Shown here: positions 44,641 through 53,447 of the stretch, piece by piece
How the letters are laid out: each line of letters starts with the position of its first letter
Numbering within the stretch: the first letter of the stretch is position 1
Assembly: GCA_011037195.1 (NCBI GenBank)
Contig: JAAEAF010000232.1
Coordinates: 62,001 to 126,000 of the forward strand
Direction: 5' to 3'
Length of the DNA: 64,000 bases
DNA from: Triatoma infestans
Lineage: Eukaryota > Arthropoda > Insecta > Hemiptera > Reduviidae
Notes under the pieces: model-generated
Told to the model about the DNA's origin: nothing
The model's input: only the letters and a program-made list of their open reading frames with translations
The model's database searches: none
Made by a program: the position numbers and the translations under genes

Positions 44641-45825
44641 TACTGTGTTTGATTTGACTGGTCACACAGTTGAGCCAGTCGTATATTCTATTATTATATT
44701 TATATGAAGATTCATGCTATTTTTTATTCGTTTTATATTATATTACAATTGGTGCCTTGCACAATATTGCATTGATTAACAGTCTTGCTCCCCTAGCTGA
44801 GGACTTGGTAACCTTAAGGAAGCATTTTACTATATCACGTACCAGTGGACTATATTATGGACCAGTATATACGTATAGTACCAGTGGACTCTGATAGCTG
44901 AATTACGCAGCTTTTTTCTCAACTGTGAGGCTAGTCAGATATAGCAACTTTACTTCATTTCTAGTGCACTGTGGATCTGTTAGATCCAGAGCTGGTCCTC
45001 CGTTGAATTGAAGCTGGTTCGCAGGGCTCGTTCTTGCATCCATAGCTAGTACCTAAGATCTGTATGTGAGCTATATCCATATCCAGGCCATTACCAGTGC
45101 GTTGCACATCAACGTTTCTCGCTGAAGAGCATGAATCGGGTTATCACTGTAATCTTTTACGTGTAGTGACGGAAATAAATGCAAGGTTCAATAGAAAACT
45201 TCAGAACTCATTCTTATTACCCCGTCCGCCTGAATTCCAATATTTAGCAAGTGGAATAGTTCCCAGTAAATATTCCACGGTACCCGAAACGTAGAGCAAC
45301 AAAGGATTTTTTTTCTTTAAAAACACCTCTGCCCATTGCCGTACAAAATCATTTTGTAATTTTAAGGCCTGAGGATTTGAATATCATTTTAAAATACAGT
45401 AACAATGGACAAGAAAATTTATAATAAAGTTATGCACAAAAGTTTAAATAGTAGTATAAAAATAAATCTATAAATAATCTTTGAATCTAAAAAATTACTG
45501 AAATATATATTAATATTTACAAATAATTATATTTATAGTTTATCTTGCATTTGGAAATTGACTAATCTTTGAGTTAAATATATTTATTGAGAAATAATAA
45601 AATAACAAAATAAAAAATCAACCTTTATGACAGGGATAGATACCTCAAATAAACCTATGTAAATCAAATACCTAAATGTTCAGTAATAAAAAACATAATC
45701 AAATCTGAAATATTAAGATAACCAATAAAAAGTATATACAAATATATATACAACAGTATATAAAAGTACAGTACATAAAAAGTATGTACAAATATTTGAT
45801 TTTTTTTATACTTCTATAAAACTCT
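44641..45825. other. no gene seen
   Basis: A mildly repetitive spot at 44830-44895 ('gtaccagtggac' twice). Otherwise AT-rich; 45400-45825 has no ORF. Confidence 0.5.
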
Positions 45826-45830
45826 TGTTC

Positions 45831-46301
45831 CTATTTACAAGGAAAAATTACGATGCAAGGGATATAGTTTATGGAATGTTGGAATTGAAGGACAGACGAA
45901 AATCGCTTTTTTAACAGGATTCTGGAAAGATGAAAAATATCTAGTCCGGAACTAAGTTTATTCAGTAATCTTAGTGATCGGGGTATTGATGAATTGTAGG
46001 AGTAATGATTTCTATAAAATTTTATGAAGAAAATATTGCGGTGCCTAACTTTTTTGACAGGGACTTGGAAGCTTACTGAGGATAGTAACTCTGGATTGTC
46101 TATTTGGCCATGGATATTATCGTAGACCAGTAGCAAATCGAATAATTTCCTCCGATCTGAACAACTGAGACGTCATCAGCATCTGAGATGGTTTCTGAGA
46201 TTTGTGCAGTCTAATTCCTGTCTGGGGATACTAAGTTTGAAAGCAATCAATGTTAGAAATTTATTTTGAATATTTGAAATAGTTTCAATGTGATAAAGGA
46301 A
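45831..46301 (-). pseudogene. C-terminal fragment of a second non-LTR type
   Basis: Two frames: 'WSHKFLYHIETISNIQNKFL' (46200-46305), then 'LLVYDNIHGQIDNPELLSSV', 'VPVKKVRHRNIFFIKFYRNHY' and 'SIPRSLRLLNKLSSGLDIF' (45880-46136). The block 'LL-x-IL-x-G-x-ID-x-PELL ... R-x-R' ends the polyprotein in many Jockey/CR1-type insect elements. A frameshift lies near 46140. It directly abuts the RTE-like fragment. Confidence 0.6.
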
Positions 46302-46900
46302 CTTATGTGACCAATCATACATACATACATCTTCGGCTGTACAGCCTGGATCGGGCCTTGGCATCCAGACACAACTTTACCCACTCTTTTCTGTCCATGG
46401 CCGCCAACCACCTTCTAGGGACCCCGAACTTGGAAGCATCCTTGCCGTCTGACCCAACCATCTCGATTTCGGTCGATCAAGTCTTCTTTTCCTTACTGGG
46501 GTGTAATCCTTTATTCTTTTCGGCATTCTATCTTCGCTCATCCATTGGAAATGTCCGAGCCATCGACGTCTGCTAATCCGGACCGCCTTTCAACATTTAT
46601 ATGTTTGTACTTTTCGTATAGCTCTTGGATACACCTTTTCCTCCAAACTCCATTCATTTTCACCGGCCCATAGATCCGCCTTAAGATTTTTCTTTCAAAT
46701 ATAGCCAATTTCTGTTCATCTGCTTTTTTAAGTGTCCATAATTCTGAACCATACATTAATATAGGCCTTATCAAAGTCTTGTAGAGCAAGGCTTTTGTCT
46801 CTTGTGAGATCAATCTGGACTTGAGGTGCCTGTTTAACCCATAATTTGATTTAGCAGATATGGAGTGTATATGGTCAATAAAAAGTATATTGGCACACAT
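46302..46900 (-). pseudogene. RTE-like non-LTR 3' fragment with (TATG)n tail
   Basis: 'YGLNRHLKSRLISQETKALLYKT', 'LIRPILMYGSELWTLKKADEQ', 'LAIFERKILRRIYGPVKMNGVW' and 'ELYEKYKHINVER' are in one frame (46538-46850); the basic tail continues in other frames down to 46330. The 3' end is a TATG repeat (46303-46326 on the + strand as 'catacatacatacat'), as is usual in RTE-type elements. 5'-truncated. Confidence 0.75.
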
Positions 46901-47634
46901 TCCTTGTTCTATTACTGACCACTAGTTTTGTGTTGTTATATTTTTCATTAATTTGAAATGCGACTACTTATTTTTTATATGATAACCTACCTTTGTGTAA
47001 GAAATCAAACAGGAATGTACATTTATTGGAAGTTTATTCATTCTGTTTTATTTGGCCCTGTTGTACGCGTAACGTCTTATTGTTAATATAAATGTCTTGT
47101 TAACATTCATTGACAATAAATCGTAAGCAAGCCACTAGCAGATCCAGCCATATTGATGTAAAGGAATGACTTTTATTATTAAATAAGTCTGTTGATCAAA
47201 GGGAATTCTTTGTATGTTGTATGTGTGTGAGAGATAATTGGGTACTCAATTCTTTAACATTTTTGTTGTTCAGTCTGACTCAGCGTGCCAACCAGGGCGT
47301 TAATTTATTTGAAATATTTTTTCTAATGTGAGTTAATATAAATCTATCAATATTACATTTTCAATAATTTATGTTTTTCTTTTATATTTTTGAACTTTTT
47401 ATTTAATTGAAGTCCCTTAATTTTACCATGTATGCATTTTGTGTTTTAAACGAATCGTAAGTAAAATTAATAAACAGAGTTGTTATTACGAGCTAATAAA
47501 CACTTATATCAAACAATTCCATTTTAATTGAGGTTTTTTTAGGGGGAAGGGGGATTGTTATATTTGTTACTTGTTAATATATTCCCAACGATTGCATAAC
47601 CAACTTCTATTTTCTTTAAAATAAAAACTTTGGT
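46901..47634. other. no gene seen
   Basis: AT-rich spacer between the RTE-like fragment and the family R repeat. Confidence 0.5.
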
Positions 47635-48830
47635 GTGATACAATCGCACAACTTTCTCTTACTCCAGATTTCAAAATTGTAAGTGCCAAATTTAATACTT
47701 AGTGTACAAAATTTAATGAAATTGTCGAAAACTGAAAGAAACTGTTCAGCTAAAGCGCACTTCCGGTTTATTAATTTTCATGACACTTAGAATTTTGGCC
47801 ATCTATTTATTACTTTCTCTTACTCCTAGTAAGAGGAAGTATTGTAATCGTGTCAAATTTTCAATATTGAGTTTTCACCGGAAATATCCGCTTTGAGGTC
47901 CCCTGAGTCCAAAAGAGTGGTTTTTAGCAAATGGTCTGTGTGTGTGTGTTGTGTGTATGTATATGAACAGCATAGCTCAAAAACGATAAACTATAGAAAG
48001 TGGAAACTTGATATTCCGTTTAGGTATCACCATGGGATATGACACTACGTTATCTGTCAAAATTCCTCAACCGGAATAATCACTTTAGAAGTTGGAATTT
48101 TTACTTTTTTGCAATTTTCTCAAAAGTGGCTCCGACGATTTTCTTTAAACATTTAATATCAATCACACATACAAAGAGCTACAACTTTTATTTGAAACAT
48201 TTCTCCGAGAAAATGTACTGAAGGGCACTTTTGGGGGAGAGGTGTGGTTAGCTTTCCATCTAAAGTGCTATTTCAGTTTATTAGACAATTCTGTCATCTA
48301 TATAGTGTTAATTAGAATTAAATATCTTGTTGAAATTCCGAGTTTGAAAAAAATCGGATAACCGGAAGTGCGTTTACATTACCACTTTAATAAATGATTT
48401 TCTACATTTTCGCGATTTTCTCAAAAATGGCTCTTACGATTTTCTTGAAACATCTTATATAAACTACACGTACAATGGTGTACAACTTTTATTTAAAAGA
48501 TTTTTCTGGGAAATTTCATTTAAGGGCACTTTTGTGGGAGTGGTGGGGTTATGTTTTTCTTCAAAGTGCTATCTTAGTTGATTATACAATAAATTCTATC
48601 ATCCAAACGAAATTAATTAGAAATAAATAGATGACTAAAATTCCGAATTTCCAGAAAATTACTAAACCGGAAGTGAGCTTTTACTGAAAGTTTTTTCAGT
48701 TTTCAACGAATTTCATGTAATTTTCTGCACTAACTATAAAGGTTGTCAATTATAATTTTGAGAAATGGAGTAAAAGAGGAAGTTGTGTGGGTGTTTCACC
48801 CAGATTTTTTGTTTTATAAACAAAACAATA
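47635..48830. repeat. dispersed repeat family R, longest copy
   Basis: At least four modules in tandem. The hairpin 'ctcttactcctagtaagagg' lies at 47817-47836, a (TG)n tract at 47936-47955, and 'caaaattcctcaaccggaat' near 48058-48077. The part from 47815 on is arm B of the duplication. The module at 47635-47814 repeats the end of the unit at 48640-48800, so the copy overlaps itself in tandem. Confidence 0.75.
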
Positions 48831-48879
48831 AGGATTATTCAAATACAAATTGATATTCTAAAAGTTTTCTTTTCTTTTT

Positions 48880-49200
48880 TTTTTTTTTTTTTTATTCAAG
48901 TATGTTCAGAACATGTATTTCCCTCATTCGAAAATCTGACATGAAGGTTTCTACAGAATAAGATGAAGGAAATCAACGAACACAATTTTGAAAAAAATTT
49001 ATTTACATAAATTTCTATAATTACATATATTTAAACATATATTCTTTCTAGAGTAGTTATAAAATTGTCTTTGTTAATGACAATTTGTTGCCTTGGTAAA
49101 GACGTAAACAATATGCCGAAACGTTTAATAGTCAGGAAGAAATTTTTCAAATCACCTTGCTCCGTGTCCTCAATAACCTTTAACTATATACTATTTATAA
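48880..49200 (+). repeat. single Penelope-type arm (family epsilon), duplicate
   Basis: 'gttgccttggtaaagacgta' and 'atatgccgaaacgtttaata' (49085-49130). Here the core is intact (CGAAACG) whereas the arm A copy has CGAAACA. Confidence 0.55.
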
Positions 49201-49221
49201 CGTAAATTGCAAAGTTATATA

Positions 49222-49355
49222 CTATATATAATGTATATGACAATATTTATCCGACGATAATTTGAAATCTTCTATTTTTAATCCAAATTTCTTCAAACTA
49301 GTTTCAACTTTTTCATCTACAATATATGATTTGCGGGTGTAAATGTTGATTATTG
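49222..49355 (-). CDS. lipocalin 3 last exon
   Basis: 134 nt, acceptor AG (49356-49357 on + as CT), stop at 49222-49224. About 18 base differences from 32142-32275, clustered at the two ends. Confidence 0.8.
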
Positions 49356-51661
49356 CTGTAAAATTATTATAATTATTATTACATTGAATTATCAAAATAT
49401 TTATGTAATCATGGGCCAATATAGTGGAAGTAATTCGCGAACGATGACTTATGTAGTAACTGACAATAACTTTTATACACTGATAAGAGGATCTTAATAA
49501 TGAGATAATATAAAATTAATGTTGTATTCATCACTTACAAGCTGAATCGATCAGTCCACAGCTGTATTCTATAGAATAATTGTCATAATCAGTATCTAAT
49601 ACAGTGACTTCCGTATGAAAATTGGTGGTATATCCCCCTGAAACATCAACAGTTTTGGAGAAAATAACATTTATGAATGATAGATAATACAAAATCTAGG
49701 GTGAAACACTCACACCACATTTAAGTATTATTATTTTAATTATTGGTTGCTTAATTATTGCTTTTAATTATTAAAATTTTAATTAACAGATTTTCTTAAG
49801 ACTTGAAACTTTTACTAGACGTTAGGTAACCATAATAATTCTGATAATAATGCTGACAGAGGGAATGTACTTGATAGTATTTAGGGCTTTAAGTTACGCC
49901 TGATTGTGGCTACAATATATAGCAGTGCCCTGTTGACAGCCAGTCAACATTACTTATGACTGTTTTAATTTAAATCCAATTCACAAATTCCATAGAGCCC
50001 ACTAAACAACAATTTTTCCGAAATAAAACCCATGGCGCAACAAGCCATGAAGGGCCAACGCATGCCAGACGGCGATTAGAATAGGGGGCGTGTGGTAAGT
50101 ACACAGCTGTTCCTACGCCGTTTAGTTCCGGCCTACGCTAGCTAGGGCGAACTAACTGTAGCTTCACATTTTTATCACGATGCTGGGTAAATATCGACTT
50201 TGCCCTCACGGGAATCGAACCCTAAACTCTCGCACGAAAGCGGTGAGCTAGCCAATAGACCAAGGGGTCAAGACTTTCCGAAAAAAAATCGTGGTCGATT
50301 TATATCTGGTGCAGTCAGCATTCTTGTATAAAGACAAATCTTTCGAGATATTTTCAAACAAATTTAGAATTTGAATCGATAAACGCTTCTTCAGGTAATA
50401 TATTGTCTTACATTAATCAGCGTAGAAGAAAAGCAACGGAACAAAGCATTATTTTTATTTTGTCAGAGGTAGACTGGAAATCGTTGAAGAACTACAATAT
50501 TTGGGAATAACTATCAGTTTTGAGAATTAACCTGCACAACCCATGTAACAAATAACTTAATTGAATCTGAAGTATCACTTCTCAATTTTTGCAATTTCCT
50601 CAAAAAGTGGCTCCAACGATATTCTTTAAACTTGTTGTATCAACTACACTTATTACACAAACAAAGTGCTACAACTTTTATTTAAACATTTCTCCAGGAG
50701 AAATTCATGTAAAGCAGTTTTTGGGAGAAGGGCGAGGTTACGTTTTCCTCTAAAGTGCTATTATAGTGTATTAAACAGTTCTATCATCCAGATAATATTA
50801 ATTAGAATTTAATATGTTATCCAGATTCTGAGTTCGAAGGAAATCGGTTGGCTGGAATTGCGTATTTCATTAAATTTGTTGCACTAACTATGAACACAGA
50901 GATTTATGAACTTTTATACGAGGAAATTCATTTAATGAAGTTTCTGGGGTTGAGCAGTGTTTGGGTTTTCGAAAGTCATTTTATTAAGTTTAGGTTTTCT
51001 CCAAATTGAAGACAAGCAACATTTGGTAAAGATTATGAGTTTGAAAAAAAAATTTATAACTTAAATCTTGGTAAACGGCACAGTGATGAAAGTCCGTTAC
51101 ACACTAGATTTTGTTTAAAAATCATTAGAGCATAGAGAGCCTGCGCGTCCAAATTTCCAGATCCAAATACGTTTGGTGTTGTAGGCGTGTAATACTGCTC
51201 ACTTATATTTAGATAAGTAGCGCTATCTCTAGTTTCAGAATACACTTAGTTTGTTAAAAACAACAAGCTAAACATATACTACAAACAAAAACATATATAT
51301 ACATATATATTATATTTTATTTTAAGGCGCGTCCATATTTACGGTCATTAGCGCCCGGAGGCTTCTCAGAGTGCACTCTCAGCCTCCGGACAGTGTACTC
51401 TCGCTACAGACGACATAGTCTATCACCGAACAGTGAGCTGTTGGGGTTCCTAGGAAGAAAAAATCTAAGGGTGGCACTGGACTGGAGTCCAACGCACAAA
51501 CCAGCGAGCTATTCCCGCCCCTACAAACTTTTATTAAAAATGAATATTTATACAAACCTCTGCCTCCATAGCGTAAGTAGAATTTTCCAAAGAAATTTCT
51601 GAACATAACATGATTTGTTGTTGAGAACGCAAAATAATATTTACTTCCAAATTTGTCCAAA
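49222..51661 (-). CDS. lipocalin gene 3 (partial: exons 3-5), paralogue of gene 2
   Basis: Exons 51558-51661, 49539-49637 and 49222-49355 on the - strand keep open frames, GT..AG sites and the phases of gene 2. They encode LDKFGSKYYFAF...NFFGKFYLRYGGRG, then GGYTTNFHTE and VTVLDTDYDNYSIEYSCGLIDSA, then SIINIYTRKSYIVDEKVET...KYCHIHYI. The acceptor used in gene 2 exon 4 is destroyed (CAG to CTG), but the next AG, 13 nt on, keeps the frame. Exons 1-2 are not in the window: arm B is cut by the Gypsy LTR at 52590, so they may lie beyond the right edge or never have been copied. Frame preservation suggests it is or was expressed; if exons 1-2 are absent it is a pseudogene. Confidence 0.75.
49539..49637 (-). 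CDS. lipocalin 3 exon 4 with shifted acceptor
   Basis: Acceptor 'gatgtttcag' ends at 49638 (- strand), donor GTAAGT at 49538-49537. 99 nt against 120 in gene 2: 12 nt from the moved acceptor and 9 nt deleted near the 3' end, both multiples of three. Confidence 0.78.
50035..50280 (-). repeat. SINE family A (duplicate of 31198-31450)
   Basis: 'cgggaatcgaaccctaaact' is the complement of the B-box region; orthologous to the arm A copy. Confidence 0.8.
50560..50960. repeat. family R part (duplicate of 30560-30920)
   Basis: Inverted counterpart in arm B: 'ggttacgttttcctctaaag' and 'aaagtgctacaacttttatt'. Confidence 0.7.
51325..51525 (-). repeat. SINE family B (duplicate of 29970-30160)
   Basis: 'ggcgcgtccatatttacggt' start and 'gagctattcccgcccctac' end on the + strand. 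Arm B keeps about 30 bases ('gcacaaaccagcga' side) lost in arm A. Confidence 0.78.
51558..51661 (-). CDS. lipocalin 3 exon 3
   Basis: 104 nt, the same length and splice sites as 29832-29935, but 19 of 104 bases differ by hand count, mostly in the first 45. Confidence 0.8.
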
Positions 51662-52249
51662 CTAAAAATAGAAAGTTAATAAGTTGTAAAATAAACCTAA
51701 ACTATACTATATTTATATTTAGCTTAACACCAAAAATGAAAATGCTTTCCTGTCAAGGAAAAATCATTAATGACCATGAATAGAAAAAAATCTTGAAGTG
51801 TACGTATGCACATATCCGCTTATACTTCGCTTACTGACAAAATTTTATTCAAAATTTAAACTGAAACGTTTATATAACTGGCAGAGCTATCATCATCCAT
51901 CAGCGTACGCATGATCTTTGGCAATAAGGTGGCATTACTTATTTTCAAATATAGATAAACTGAAATGTATTTTTTGGAAAAATATATTTGCAATTAGTTG
52001 AATGACTTATTGGTTTTTGTAAAATGATAATTAAATACATTAAAAAAAAAAAATAACAGAAAAGAACAAAAAATAAATAAGATAGGAAATTTGAATTGGA
52101 AATCACTGATTGAATTGGAATCACATAAAGTAGCAGACTATCATGGAAAATATCTCTGATGCTTTCGATCTCTGCGGAACCACAACAAATAATATAATAA
52201 TTTTATATAATCCTGTTTGTATATTCAGTTTTATATTTACGTATAACAA

Positions 52250-52515
52250 TCGTATTTTTAGTATCTCAAAAATCTTACAAAGTGTATTTTTATTTGTTTT
52301 CACAAATAAATAAATAATAGCAATTAAATAAAATAAAGCACTCCCGCATGCAGGACCAATTGAACTTCTTCTTACCTTGATGTTCCTTAAAGGTTGGCAA
52401 CCTCTGCTTCATACAATGAAACTTCACCATCTTTTATAATTAAGATGTTCAACATGCCATACACTAGACCAGTGGTCTCCAAAGTGGGGTACTCTTACCC
52501 TAAGGAGAAGGCAAA
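52250..52515. repeat. arm B-specific insert with hAT-like end
   Basis: About 260 bases absent from arm A between 'acgtataaca' and 'aaactgatatttaggggt'. It contains 'ccagtggtctccaaagtggg' (52466-52485), like a hAT terminus. Either an insertion in B or a deletion in A. Confidence 0.45.
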
Positions 52516-52589
52516 CTGATATTTAGGGGTACGCCAAGTTTCCCTTCAAAATACTTGATGCTAGCGTCACATAAAAAAATATATATATA

Positions 52590-52970
52590 TGTGGGGAGCC
52601 GCTAGAAAATGCTGATGCCTACTAGCCAGCGCCCGATGTGGAGAGAGCGGGATTTAGAGTAGTAGAGTCAATGTCGTAGATAAGGCTGGTTACATTGTTT
52701 TTTCCTGCTGAAGTTAAGTTGAAAAAGTTGGAAAGTTGATTAGGCGGATTGTTTTTAGGAAGGAGTAATATTGGACTAGAAGTGTAAAGTTAACCAAATT
52801 TATGTTAAGCGTTTATGTTGTAAGAAGAAAATGATGTTGTATAGGTTGGCCAGCCAGTAACTAAAAGTTTGTCAAAATAAATTATAAATAAAGATTATCT
52901 TTGTAAAAACATCTATCTATTTGTTTTGGTGTTCATCCATCATTAATTGAATAAAATAAATAATTCCACA
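52590..52970 (+). mobile_element. 5' LTR of Ty3/Gypsy element 1
   Basis: 381 bp bounded by TGTGG (52590) and CCACA (52970), with AATAAA at about 52881 and 52888 and a PBS 7 nt downstream. The matching 3' LTR must lie right of the window, because pol runs to the edge. Confidence 0.82.
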
Positions 52971-52977
52971 TATATTT

Positions 52978-52995
52978 TGGGGGCCTGTCCGGGAT
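52978..52995 (+). promoter_or_regulatory. primer-binding site, tRNA-Pro-like
   Basis: TGGGGGCCTGTCCGGGAT differs at two positions from the proline-tRNA PBS used by many retroelements (TGGGGGCTCGTCCGGGAT). Confidence 0.8.
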
Positions 52996-53447
52996 TTGAA
53001 CCAAAACAACGAGATAGAGATAATACGACTATCATATAAGTTTAGTTGAAGAATTTTATGTTTAATCTTAAATTTAATAATAAATATAAATTTGAATAGT
53101 ACTTGATTGATTTTATTTTATTATTAGATAGTTTGTACATATATTTTTACTTTCTTTACATTTTGTTTGAGGTTACATGAGTGAAACAACAATGAAGACT
53201 TAATTGAAGTAATTTTTTGTTTAATTTAAAAAAAAAAGGTTATTTTATTTATCAATTTTATTAATTAAAGTGTTATAAATGCTAATTAAAAAATAAAAGA
53301 AGAAAGTAAAATTGTTAAAGTTGTGCACGTCATATATTTGTATTCTCTTGTACTATATTGCGTTTATGTTTTCATTTTGTTTAAATCATTCTTTTGTGTT
53401 TATTGAACATTACAGTTATATACTATTTTTTCAAGTTAGTAGTCAAG

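Larger units (their letters stand above)
47815..52589 (-). repeat. inverted segmental duplication, arm B
   Basis: Reverse-complement match of arm A (29190-34622). It ends at 52589, where the LTR of a Gypsy element begins, so the original duplication may have reached further and been cut by that insertion. Confidence 0.9.
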
